Source: a virus. From it: a stretch of DNA of 64,000 nt. The number at the start of each line of letters is the position of its first letter. The first letter of the stretch is position 1. Both the position numbers and the translations under genes were made by a program. Location of the stretch: IMG/VR virus record IMGVR_UViG_3300010885_003070, positions 1 to 64,000 of that record, one strand, 5' to 3'. The notes below the pieces were generated by a model. It did not search any database. It had not been told where the DNA came from and worked only from the letters and a program-made list of their open reading frames with translations. Below, piece after piece: positions 17,523 to 26,001 of this stretch.

Positions 17523-18734
17523 CTAGATGTCTAGTAGATCATTTAGTTTAGAAAACGTTTTTCTCCAATCTTGATGTCGTCTTTCGTCGTCAATTTTGAG
17601 CCCACTGTCTAAGAGATCAACGTATTCGCTGAGTTGTAAGTCGCTCTTATTAACAGATAGAAAATCAATGATACCAGATTTATAATCGTAATCTTCTTTC
17701 TTCCAATTGGTATCAGTCCAATCAAAAGTATCCAAATAGTTTTTGATTTCTAATTTTAAATTTTCAGGAACACTAGCTATGCTGACATGTTGAGGATACT
17801 GAGAAATGTAATCAAAACTTACATTCCACTTAGGAAATTCTTTAAACTTTTCCAGTATGTCTTTTAGATGTAGTATATTGAAAACGCTTATAACTGTATT
17901 GAACGAAAAGTTAATGTTGGAGTATTTGTTACTATCATGAATCTCTTTTAAGTTTTTCATAACAGCATCAAATTTACATGGCCATCTTTCGTAGTCATAT
18001 CTTTCACCGATGTCATCTATGCTGAAGTTCAGGTCTACGCTTTTAAACGTATTCAACTTTTCAAACAGAAATTCGTCAGTGACGGTTCCGTTTGTGACTA
18101 ATCTTAGATTGATGTTCTTACTATTTCCGCTTTCCACAAGATAGTCTATAACCTTAATGCTCTCTTTCATGATCAAAGGCTCTCCGCCTGATATGAATAG
18201 TTTTTGGACAGAACCTAAATGTTTTTTCCAGTCTTCCCAATTCTTCTCATTAATCTTATTAACTTTACTTCTGTCAAACCAGGAATTATGATCTTTGTGT
18301 TTGGTGTTGTGTCTTCCTGTTTCTGAGAACTCTTTTTCCCAGAGACTACTGTTATACCAAGAGTAACAAACTCTACAGGCAGAATTGCATTCGTTTGAAA
18401 ACCTTATCATCAACTCATCTATAACAGGCTCTTCAACTTTTTTCAAATCATAATCATTGTTAAACTGTTGTCGCAAACTAACTACACCAGCATCTTCTTT
18501 GTCCCAACATAGCTGACACTCAGGTCTTTTCTCTTCATTAGTAAATCTTTGTCTAAGATCATTTAACCATGGACTATTCCAGATAGTAGATATATCGGAA
18601 TTTTGGATATAACTATTTGTCGCATCACTGTTTCTAATTATTCCATCTTCACGAAATATAGGACAGGCTGTGCATTTTCCTTCGGGTCTAATCTCTAAAC
18701 TTTTAAATGGTGCCATACAAAAATATTTGTTCAT
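17523..18734 (-). CDS. Twitch-domain radical SAM enzyme
   Basis: 403 aa. The N-terminal auxiliary cluster region has FCMAPFKSLEIRPEGKCTAC (Cys6, Cys21, Cys24) and RPECQLCWDKEDAG (Cys73, Cys76), the pattern of twitch-domain radical SAM proteins found in phages. The radical SAM motif follows at SNECNSACRVCYSW (Cys116, Cys120, Cys123), then FISGGEPLI (GGEP motif) and LVTNGTVTD. The C-terminal about 150 residues are charged and helical with no extra Cys cluster. It is arranged head to tail with the other radical SAM gene and likely cotranscribed with it. The substrate is unknown. Partnership with the neighbour or with the adjacent glycine-rich fibre is inference. Confidence 0.85.
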   Translation of the reverse strand: MNKYFCMAPFKSLEIRPEGKCTACPIFREDGIIRNSDATNSYIQNSDISTIWNSPWLNDLRQRFTNEEKRPECQLCWDKEDAGVVSLRQQFNNDYDLKKVEEPVIDELMIRFSNECNSACRVCYSWYNSSLWEKEFSETGRHNTKHKDHNSWFDRSKVNKINEKNWEDWKKHLGSVQKLFISGGEPLIMKESIKVIDYLVESGNSKNINLRLVTNGTVTDEFLFEKLNTFKSVDLNFSIDDIGERYDYERWPCKFDAVMKNLKEIHDSNKYSNINFSFNTVISVFNILHLKDILEKFKEFPKWNVSFDYISQYPQHVSIASVPENLKLEIKNYLDTFDWTDTNWKKEDYDYKSGIIDFLSVNKSDLQLSEYVDLLDSGLKIDDERRHQDWRKTFSKLNDLLDI

Positions 18735-18738
18735 TATA

Positions 18739-19380
18739 CTAAGTCCAACTTATAACTACGGATCCGGTAGCTCCAGCAGCACCCGCTGCTGCATAACTAA
18801 CAAGGGAACAAACGGTGCTACAACCAGAAGGTACTGTTCGATATTGTGGGGCTCCGCTACCCCCACTGCCACCACCGCCACAAGTTACAGCAACAACAGC
18901 ACCTGTCGCTGGTCCAGTTCCACCGTTTAGTGGATTGGTGAAAACTGTTACTGAAGACGGTTGAGATCCAGAAACTAAATTTCCGCTACCACCAGCTCCT
19001 CCAGCCGCTGAAGCAAATGCTCCAAAACTACTTGCACCTCCTGTACCGCCATTACCAGAACCCTGTAAACCAGCGCAACCACTATCTTGTGTGCCGGATT
19101 GTCCACCTCTTCCACCATATACAGTAACCGTTAGTGTTTCATATAGAGGAACAGTATAGTTACCACTTGCAGAAACCGTTGCACTTCCTGCGGTTACTGG
19201 AGTGGTTTTTCTCTTAGAATAAAAGTCGCTGAAAGATATAGCTCCAGAAGAAAAAGTTCCTTTTTGAACATTATCCAAGTACCAACCGATGCCTCTATGA
19301 GAATTGAGATTGTTACCTAAAGCAAATTCAGCGTTAATCTCGCTCATAGACAAAGATGAACCTGATGCCTTTATGGTCAT
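18739..19380 (-). CDS. Glycine-rich tail adhesin-like protein
   Basis: 213 aa. The N-terminal region (about 1-60) carries LSMSEINAEFALGNN and ISFSDFYSKRKTTP, a phage fibre attachment signature. From about residue 62 a Gly/Ser/Ala-rich domain begins (VTVYGGRGGQSG, GNGGTGGASSFGAFASAAGG, VTCGGGGSGGSG) and ends GATGSVVISWT. It is like other phage 'GG-rich' adhesins, which may fold as polyglycine-II bundles. Four or more Cys residues in the Gly domain are unusual. The start overlaps the stop of the S74 fibre gene by ATGA (19380-19377), so it is coupled to it. It may be a tip adhesin for that fibre, which is inference. Confidence 0.65.
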   Translation of the reverse strand: MTIKASGSSLSMSEINAEFALGNNLNSHRGIGWYLDNVQKGTFSSGAISFSDFYSKRKTTPVTAGSATVSASGNYTVPLYETLTVTVYGGRGGQSGTQDSGCAGLQGSGNGGTGGASSFGAFASAAGGAGGSGNLVSGSQPSSVTVFTNPLNGGTGPATGAVVAVTCGGGGSGGSGAPQYRTVPSGCSTVCSLVSYAAAGAAGATGSVVISWT

Positions 19381-20954
19381 TTAACTTCTCTTGAGATTAG
19401 TGTCTTTAGTTCCTCAATCTGTTTCTGCTGCTCTTTGATTGCTTCAACTAACAGCGGTATTACTTTTTCATATTGAACAGTCTTATAATTCTGACCTGAC
19501 TTTGACACCTCTACACCATCTATAAACTCAGTATCAAATGGTGCAGACTTAACAATCTGAGGTAAAACTTTTTGCACTTGTCCGGCAAGTAGTCCGACTT
19601 GCTCCGACATATCTGTATAACCAAATGAGGCAGCCACATCATTGTTAGTGTATATGACGCCTGATAGTTGATTTACTTTCTCTAACGGTGATTGAATAGT
19701 TGATATGATATTCTTTAAACGTTCATCGGAATAGTAAGCGGTAATGTTATTTGTTGCTCTAATTTCACCCGTATTAGCGGAAGCGCCTGTTCCAATACCT
19801 AAACTACCTGTAATAGTTAAACTGCCAGCAAGTGTACCACTGGTATTCTGTAAAGCGGTGTTAGCTCTACCAAAAGCAGCATTAGTAGTATTAAAAGCCG
19901 CATTGCTTGTAGCATAATCAGCATTGGAAGATGTATAAGCTGCCGTAATCCAATTTATAGCATTAGCACCGCCAAGTGTAAGGTTACTTGTGATGACATC
20001 AGCATTAAGAACAGCATTGATCATACCGTTCGCATATGGAATTATATCGTTTATTGTTTCTGGTTCAGGTCCACCTAGATTGTTGAATAGAAAATATTGT
20101 TTGGTAGCATGATCTCTGAAAAGACCTGTATGTAGATTGGCTGTTCCGTTGCTATAGTTACCAACAAAGCCGATGTCTATAATATCAGAAAGATCGTTGT
20201 TGGCAGCAAGATAGATTAGCGAGTCATTAACAATCAGATTGTTTGATCGTAATGTTGTTACATTACCTAATAGTGATAAATTGCCAGTGATAGCAAGGTC
20301 GCCGGTAATTGTCTGACTTGATGATGTTAGTTTAACATAGGTACTATTAGAGTATATGTTAGCACTGTTAGCAGCCGCAAACGCTAAGTTGGCAGTTAGA
20401 AAAGCAGGTGTTACTTGTGGTGCAACATTGTTAGCTGAAGCAAAGGCAGCATTAGCAGTATTGAAAGCAGGAGCAATTTGAGGAGCAACATTGTTAGCTG
20501 AAGCAAATGCGGCATTAGCGGTATCAAAAGCAAGATTGGATGTTACACCAGAAGGAATAGGTGAACCTGCAACAATGATAGATTGTGCTGATATAGAGTT
20601 ATCAGTAATTACTACAGTGTTTGTACCGATTGATAATGTGCCTGTAATTCTTAGATTACCCTCGAACACAGTATTGCTTACGTTTGGTAAAGCAGAGTTG
20701 GCAACAGCAAAAGCAGCATTAGCGGTATTGAATGCTGGAGCAAGCTGCGGTCCAACATTGTTAGCAGCGCCATAAGCGGCATTAGCAGTTATGAATGCGG
20801 CATTAGCTTTATCAAAGCCATATGCTACTATCACACCGACGTGTTGGATTGACTGCCATTTTGTTGTAGCAGCTACATAGATATATTTACTTCCTGATGT
20901 AGGATCTACAAATATCTGTCCGTCGGAAGGTGATGGTGGAAAATCTAATGCCAT
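19377..20954 (-). CDS. Tail fibre with C-terminal S74 intramolecular chaperone
   Basis: 525 aa. Residues 1-40 are the shared attachment domain (FPPSPSDGQIFVDPTSGSKY). A heptad stalk follows (FDKANAAFITANAAY, NVAPQIAPAFNTANAAF). Residues about 200-330 form an internal domain also present in the 2133-aa fibre (IYLAANNDLSDIIDIGFVGN, LHTGLFRDHATKQYFLF, PYANGMINAVLNADVITSN). The last 117 residues are a Peptidase_S74-type chaperone with cleavage motif YYSDERLKN (Ser409) and EQVGLLAGQVQKVLPQIV plus a terminal coiled coil. By family knowledge this domain trimerises the fibre and then cuts itself off, leaving about 408 aa. Confidence 0.88.
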   Translation of the reverse strand: MALDFPPSPSDGQIFVDPTSGSKYIYVAATTKWQSIQHVGVIVAYGFDKANAAFITANAAYGAANNVGPQLAPAFNTANAAFAVANSALPNVSNTVFEGNLRITGTLSIGTNTVVITDNSISAQSIIVAGSPIPSGVTSNLAFDTANAAFASANNVAPQIAPAFNTANAAFASANNVAPQVTPAFLTANLAFAAANSANIYSNSTYVKLTSSSQTITGDLAITGNLSLLGNVTTLRSNNLIVNDSLIYLAANNDLSDIIDIGFVGNYSNGTANLHTGLFRDHATKQYFLFNNLGGPEPETINDIIPYANGMINAVLNADVITSNLTLGGANAINWITAAYTSSNADYATSNAAFNTTNAAFGRANTALQNTSGTLAGSLTITGSLGIGTGASANTGEIRATNNITAYYSDERLKNIISTIQSPLEKVNQLSGVIYTNNDVAASFGYTDMSEQVGLLAGQVQKVLPQIVKSAPFDTEFIDGVEVSKSGQNYKTVQYEKVIPLLVEAIKEQQKQIEELKTLISREVK

Positions 20955-20964
20955 TTATCTCTCT

Positions 20965-20989
20965 ATGGTTTGAACGCTAAGGGTTGACA
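20965..20989 (-). repeat. Relic of a fibre gene N-terminus (25-bp direct repeat of 22668-22692)
   Basis: These 25 bp are identical to 22668-22692, the first codons of the 560-aa fibre (MSTLSVQTI). Here they lie between that gene's stop and the S74 fibre start and read, from TTG 20991, S-T-L-S-V-Q-T-I-E-R then stop. This looks like the stub of a deleted or recombined sibling gene. Confidence 0.75.
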
Positions 20990-21010
20990 ACGTTTGTTCC
21001 TTTTACTGTG

Positions 21011-22693
21011 TTAAGCAACATAATCGAATGTTGCTCCATACATAGCATAACCACCCATGTTACCCTCAGACGGATAAGCAAGTGAACCACCAATATCTCT
21101 AACAAGAACCATATACCAACGATAACCATATCGACTTGAATTGAAGGCTGCTGTTTTTACGGTACCATCACCCTCTGAACCTGAACCACCCATATGACCA
21201 CGACCTAGATATGTCCAATTACCAATAGTTTGATAGTTACCGCTAGTAATGTTTTGATTTGATCCATAAAAATCAATATTACCACAAGCATTAGCATGTT
21301 TAACCCAGCGAAATCTATTTAGAGCACGAGGCGTTCCGCCTGTTAAGTTGAAACACAGATATGTTGGTTTAACACCATCATGACCTGTATGAATTGCGAA
21401 ATTGCCATAACTATAATTTAACCAATTTGTTGGACTATTCGGACTTGCCGCTTGAGCATTAGCATAATAGAGTGTCATGCCAGTGTTTGTAATATTATTA
21501 GCAACGGTTTTGTCCGCAAATTGCGATAGATATCCCAATCCCCCACCAGATTCTACACCTCTTTCCACCAAGAAAGAGAAACTGCGTGGTGTTTGATTGC
21601 CGGCATTATCTGTTGCTGTTAATGTAAAACTATATGTAGTATTGCTTTCTGAAAATGTTGTTGTACCAAAGATGTTACCGTTTGATGAACCTAGATAACA
21701 ACCTGCTGGTAGAGATCCTGAGGTTAATGAATATGATAAAGTAGCACCAATATCTGGATCAGTCGCATTTGCTGTTGCCAAAACACCAGAACCTATACCA
21801 CCTATTGTGGATCCTAATGAACCAGATGAATTAGCCCAGGCAGGAACACCACCACAATCAATAGCTGAATCCAATACAAAAGACAAACCACTAGCATTAA
21901 TAACTTTTACTTTGAGAGGTTCATTAGCAATAGTAAAATCTTGTGGAGTAGTTGCTGTTAATTGAGAAGCACTAACTCTAGTTGTTACTGATGCGAAGTA
22001 TTCTGTGCCACCATTAGTGATAAATTTTACTACAGGTGATCCGTCAAAATTTGATCCATTGATAGTAAATGTGGTACCAGTTTCACCGCTAAATGATGAT
22101 GGTGTTACATTTGAAATCACTGGTGGTGTTGAAATACTCGACCACGAACCTTGTGAATATTGTTCGAGATAACCCGTTTCTGTGTTAAATCTCATCATAC
22201 CTGGCATTGCGCCTGACGGTCTCTGAGCAGTATTACCGGTTGGTATTGTCATGTAATCTTTGGTAACAAACAATCCATTAGCTACATTTAGCGAGGTTTC
22301 TGTGATTGTTACTGTATTCTGACCGATAGTCAATGCGCCGGTGATTGTTAGATTGCCTTGAAACACAGCATTAGTTGTGTTTGGTAATGCTGAGTTAGCT
22401 TTAGCATAGGCTAAGTTGGCTGTATTAAACGCAGGTGTTACTTGTGGTGCTACATTGTTAGCTGAAGCAAAGGCAGCGTTAGCAACACCATATACAGTAT
22501 TAGTAACTGTCCAATTAGAATTGACGGAGTTATAAGAAGCATTAGCAACAGCAAACACAACATTTTGTGCGTTATAAGAAAGATTGGCAGAATTGAACGC
22601 AGCATTAGAAGCATTATACGCACCAGCGAACTCTGTGTTGCTGAAATCCATACTACGAATGTCTCTGATGGTTTGAACGCTAAGGGTTGACAT
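21011..22693 (-). CDS. Tail fibre with IPT/TIG-like, cadherin-like and C-terminal lectin-like domains
   Basis: 560 aa. N-terminal MSTLSVQTIRDI attachment segment, then heptad stalk (about 20-130: FNSANLSYNAQNVVF, NVAPQVTPAFNTANLAY). Residues about 185-265 resemble an IPT/TIG Ig fold (PPVISNVTPSSFSGETGTTF split as NVTPSSFSGETG, FTINGSNFDG). Residues about 285-375 resemble a He_PIG/cadherin-like domain (GATLSYSLTSGSLPAGCYLG, YSFTLTATDNAGNQ). The last about 175 residues form an aromatic/Gly-rich domain (KPTYLCFNLTGG, FRWVKHANACGNIDFYGSNQ, YRWYMVLVRDIGG) suggestive of a discoidin-like carbohydrate binder. The start overlaps the preceding stop as TAATG at 22693. Probably a receptor-binding fibre. 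Confidence 0.7.
   Translation of the reverse strand: MSTLSVQTIRDIRSMDFSNTEFAGAYNASNAAFNSANLSYNAQNVVFAVANASYNSVNSNWTVTNTVYGVANAAFASANNVAPQVTPAFNTANLAYAKANSALPNTTNAVFQGNLTITGALTIGQNTVTITETSLNVANGLFVTKDYMTIPTGNTAQRPSGAMPGMMRFNTETGYLEQYSQGSWSSISTPPVISNVTPSSFSGETGTTFTINGSNFDGSPVVKFITNGGTEYFASVTTRVSASQLTATTPQDFTIANEPLKVKVINASGLSFVLDSAIDCGGVPAWANSSGSLGSTIGGIGSGVLATANATDPDIGATLSYSLTSGSLPAGCYLGSSNGNIFGTTTFSESNTTYSFTLTATDNAGNQTPRSFSFLVERGVESGGGLGYLSQFADKTVANNITNTGMTLYYANAQAASPNSPTNWLNYSYGNFAIHTGHDGVKPTYLCFNLTGGTPRALNRFRWVKHANACGNIDFYGSNQNITSGNYQTIGNWTYLGRGHMGGSGSEGDGTVKTAAFNSSRYGYRWYMVLVRDIGGSLAYPSEGNMGGYAMYGATFDYVA
22668..22692 (-). repeat. Parent copy of the 25-bp repeat at 20965-20989
   Basis: This is the intact N-terminal coding sequence of the 560-aa fibre. 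The second copy, 1.7 kb downstream in transcription order, lies outside any long gene. Confidence 0.75.
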
Positions 22694-24354
22694 TACTGAG
22701 CGATCTCCATAACGGTGATTGTGCTGGACATTCTAGCTCCATTAGTAGAGTCGCCATCAGAATATGATCTATTCACATAAACCGTTCCGGAGTTTTCACC
22801 CCCAACTTTTACTGAATATGTTACTGCTGATGTGGTCGCCGGAGAATCCAGATGAGAAAAAGAACAAGTTCCTACTACAATGACACCATTTTCAGAATGA
22901 GTTCTTGCCATTACACCGGGTCTAGCACTAACCGGAGATGGATTTCCGATTAATGTAGAATCTCTGTATAATAAACAATACAATTGAGCAACACCGGGTG
23001 TTCCCATACCATTCAAATTAACCATGACTAAAATTTTACTTGTAGAACTAGTAGGCGTTATTGTAACCGATAATCCTGTAACAGTTGTGCCTGTAGATGT
23101 ATAACTACCGCCTGAGGCGGAAATATTGACTGCGGTACTAAAAGTGTCTGTTTTTGTAGTAGATGCTGCTTGTAATACCGATCCAGCAGGCATTGATGCT
23201 TTTGCAATGCCACGAGAAGATGATGTTATATTTCCTGAAGTAACTAAGTTACCGGTATCATCAAGAGCGGCAATAACTTGAGTATATGCGTTATTGATAA
23301 TCTCAAAACTACCAGATTGGTTCAGTCTAAAAGTTTTAACAGGATTTGTAACAGCGGGATATGAGTTGTTTGTTACTCTCAAGAAATCTGCATAACCGAT
23401 ACCACCAATTGTGTTGGCGGCAGTTATGTGAAGTTTTGCGGCACCTGGTGTAGTATTACCAACACCAAGATTTGATGCACTAAGAGTTCCTTGGATTGCA
23501 GTAGATGTGGTTGAATTGCCTTGATTATTGGCGGCCGCCCACGTTAATGTGTATCCAAGAGAGACTGGAGTAGTCTGAGATCCAGTTGGAGAGTAATAAG
23601 AAGTCGCTCCAGCAGCATCGCTGTATTGAAGATCAATTAGAGAATATGCGGTACTTTTAACGTATATATAGACATTGTTACCTGAATCTTTATAAACTTG
23701 AAGGTCTTGGTTACCTATGGATCCATTGATAAGACCTTGAACAGGAATATTACCAACTCTTGAAAATATTGAAATTACAACAGAGGCAGCACCTTGTGTT
23801 CCTCCAGCAGGACCATCGTGTCCGCCTATATTTCCTCTAACATGAAAATTACCATTATTATTACCAATGGTACCAATTAGATAGTAATAAGTGTTTGAAT
23901 CACTACCTTGATTTACACTAAGGCCTCTTCTTGGAAAGGAATATGTCAAATAATTACTAGTTGTCAATGATGTATTTGCTATACCGTATATGGCGTTCGT
24001 TACTGTCCAATTAGAATTGATTGAAGCATAAGCATTGTTAGCAGTTAGAAAAGCAGGTGTTACTTGCGGAGCAACATTGTTAGCTGAGGCAAAGGCAGCG
24101 TTGGCAACATTAAAAGCAGCATTAGAAGCAACAGGAATCCAGTTAGTATTACCACCAAACTCAACGTAACCTGTATCACTATTGTAGCGTATCATACCAG
24201 CTTGTGAATTAGGACGAGAAGCAGTATCACCTACAGGTAGTCTAATGGCAGCCGCTGATACTTTAATGATACCATCATCAGCCACAGAATCGTAATCGAT
24301 ACGTCTGGTGCCTGAGGCGTTAAACTGAACGTTTGCTACTCTTAGAATTGACAT
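22693..24354 (-). CDS. Tail fibre with MEIAQ-type C-terminal head
   Basis: 553 aa. The N-terminal region (about 1-80) includes ASRPNSQAGMIRYNSDTGYV, a common fibre attachment repeat. A short heptad stalk (FNVANAAFASANN) follows, then a Gly/Ser-rich beta region (about 140-300). The C-terminal about 170 residues, beginning SSRGIAKASMPAGSVLQ and ending TITVMEIAQ, are a predicted jelly-roll head shared with the 421-aa fibre and, more distantly, the 329-aa fibre. SHLDSPATTSAVTYSVKVGG is the most conserved segment. Receptor binding is inferred. An AATAAATA octamer lies 16 bp before the ATG. Confidence 0.7.
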   Translation of the reverse strand: MSILRVANVQFNASGTRRIDYDSVADDGIIKVSAAAIRLPVGDTASRPNSQAGMIRYNSDTGYVEFGGNTNWIPVASNAAFNVANAAFASANNVAPQVTPAFLTANNAYASINSNWTVTNAIYGIANTSLTTSNYLTYSFPRRGLSVNQGSDSNTYYYLIGTIGNNNGNFHVRGNIGGHDGPAGGTQGAASVVISIFSRVGNIPVQGLINGSIGNQDLQVYKDSGNNVYIYVKSTAYSLIDLQYSDAAGATSYYSPTGSQTTPVSLGYTLTWAAANNQGNSTTSTAIQGTLSASNLGVGNTTPGAAKLHITAANTIGGIGYADFLRVTNNSYPAVTNPVKTFRLNQSGSFEIINNAYTQVIAALDDTGNLVTSGNITSSSRGIAKASMPAGSVLQAASTTKTDTFSTAVNISASGGSYTSTGTTVTGLSVTITPTSSTSKILVMVNLNGMGTPGVAQLYCLLYRDSTLIGNPSPVSARPGVMARTHSENGVIVVGTCSFSHLDSPATTSAVTYSVKVGGENSGTVYVNRSYSDGDSTNGARMSSTITVMEIAQ

Positions 24355-24370
24355 TGATTACCCTTTAGGA

Positions 24371-24378
24371 TATTTATT
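24371..24378 (-). promoter_or_regulatory. Late-promoter-like octamer inside the fibre island
   Basis: The minus strand reads AATAAATA, one mismatch from the T4 late motif, in the 33-bp gap upstream of the 553-aa fibre. It is close to the ATG, so the 5' leader would be very short. Confidence 0.3.
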
Positions 24379-24387
24379 CTCTTCATA

Positions 24388-25653
24388 TTACTGTGCTATT
24401 TCCATAACTGTTATAGATGATGTTGTTCTTTGCGCCCAGTCGGTGTTATCGGCATCATTGACTGAACGGTTAAGATATGCTGTTGAACCACCCTGCATTT
24501 TTAATTGTATTCTATATGTCAAAGCGGATGTTGATGCTGGTGAATCGAGATACTGATAATTCCATGGGGTAAACTGGTGGTTACCATCGCCAATTGTCTG
24601 GAGACCACCAAAGGTAGAAAGAACTCTTGAACTTGCTGCGGCAGCAATTCCAATAGGTGTGTCATTTCTAGTAAATCTCGCCTGCATTGTTACGTTATAG
24701 ACGACAGCCTGCATTGAAATCATAACTAATACTTTACTGGTTGCGGATGTTGGCGTGATTGATACTGATAGATTTGGATGATTGGTAAAAGAACTTACAG
24801 CAAGAGTTGCGACTCCATCCCACCATGTCTGTTGAACTTGTAGAATAGAACCAGAAGGCATAGATGCTTTAGCAATACCACGAGATGATGTAGTCAGTGT
24901 TCCTGTTGTAGCAAAGTTGCCCACACTATCGACACTAAACAAAGTCGCCACGCTGCTATTAGCAACAATAAACGGATTGCTAGAAGACGCACCAAAAAAT
25001 CCTACGGTTGTGCCATTATTACGCAATGCTACTTTGTAAGTGTTACTATCGCTTGAATTGATTATCTGAGGTACACCTGTTGTCGATAATGTCAAAGCAC
25101 CTGCAAGCGTAACACTACTTGTATTTGGTAAAGCAGTATTAGCAACGCCATAGACAGTATTGGTGACTGTCCAGTTGGAATTGATAGAGGCACTGAGAGA
25201 TGAGAATGCCGCATTAGCGTAGCTGTATGCTGCATTAGCTGTATTGAAAGCTGGTGTGACTTGTGGCGCTACGTTATTAGCAGAGGCGAAAGCTGCGTTG
25301 GCTACACCATAGACAGTATTAGTGACAGCCCAGTTAGAGCCGAGAGAAGCTGAAGATGTATTAGCTAAACCATATGCCGCATTAGCTGTATTGAAAGAAG
25401 CTGATACTACGGCGGCCGATACTGTGTTAGCAATATTGAATGAAGCATTAGCAACATCAAAAGCAACATTTATACTATTTGATTGAAGACCTGCTGATGA
25501 GAATGTTCCTAGAAACTTAGTTGTTCCACCAAAGACAATATCATTGTTAGCTGCCTCTACTCTAACAAAAGCAGCCTGACTATTCGCTGATGAAAGAACG
25601 AGCGGTGTCGTATTAGATGGTGTGGTGATATTTGATACGGATAAAGTTGACAT
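24388..25653 (-). CDS. Tail fibre with MEIAQ-type C-terminal head (paralogue)
   Basis: 421 aa. Starts MSTLSVSNITTPSNTTPLVL, related to the MSTLSVQTI start of the 560-aa fibre. The central part is a heptad stalk (FNIANTVSAAVVSASFNTANAAY, quoted in part; NWAVTNTVYGVANAAFASANN). The C-terminal head starts SSRGIAKASMPSGSILQV and ends SSITVMEIAQ, with YLDSPASTSALTYRIQLKMQ. This is the same head family as the 553-aa neighbour but clearly diverged in the loops. The start is TAATG-coupled to the 109-aa gene at 25653. Probably one of several alternative adhesins. Confidence 0.7.
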   Translation of the reverse strand: MSTLSVSNITTPSNTTPLVLSSANSQAAFVRVEAANNDIVFGGTTKFLGTFSSAGLQSNSINVAFDVANASFNIANTVSAAVVSASFNTANAAYGLANTSSASLGSNWAVTNTVYGVANAAFASANNVAPQVTPAFNTANAAYSYANAAFSSLSASINSNWTVTNTVYGVANTALPNTSSVTLAGALTLSTTGVPQIINSSDSNTYKVALRNNGTTVGFFGASSSNPFIVANSSVATLFSVDSVGNFATTGTLTTSSRGIAKASMPSGSILQVQQTWWDGVATLAVSSFTNHPNLSVSITPTSATSKVLVMISMQAVVYNVTMQARFTRNDTPIGIAAAASSRVLSTFGGLQTIGDGNHQFTPWNYQYLDSPASTSALTYRIQLKMQGGSTAYLNRSVNDADNTDWAQRTTSSITVMEIAQ

Positions 25654-25982
25654 TATACGATTACCACCCTAGATCCCGACTGAATAGTTAGTGTAGTATT
25701 ATTTCCTGTGATATTTAGGGGACCGGCACATATAGCATTGTTGCCTGAATAGATCGTAACGTTTGATGTTAGTGTGTTAGTGTGTAATCTAAAGATATCA
25801 CCTAGTGACGGCGCTTGCCCAACTTCACCATTGTTACCAGCATAGAAACCACCTAGAATAGATTGAACGTATGTATTTGAGTTCCATCTACCATTAGCCG
25901 CATCATAGACATAACGACTTCCTGATGTGCCGTCAACATAGACTTGTCCATTAGTAGGTGAGTTTGGAAAATTAAGTGCCAT
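25653..25982 (-). CDS. Short fibre protein: attachment domain joined to a beta cap
   Basis: 109 aa only. Residues 1-40 are the shared attachment domain (MALNFPNSPTNGQVYVDGTS, RYVYDAANGRW). Residues about 60-109 form a beta-solenoid-like cap (VTIYSGNNAICAGPLNITGN, LTIQSGSRVVIV) closely like the C-terminus of the 249-aa fibre at 35403-36152. No stalk is present, so it may be a minimal or internally deleted fibre rather than a broken gene. The frame is intact and it is coupled to the next gene by TAATG. Confidence 0.6.
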   Translation of the reverse strand: MALNFPNSPTNGQVYVDGTSGSRYVYDAANGRWNSNTYVQSILGGFYAGNNGEVGQAPSLGDIFRLHTNTLTSNVTIYSGNNAICAGPLNITGNNTTLTIQSGSRVVIV

Positions 25983-26001
25983 AAAACTGTTTTCCTATCT
26001 G

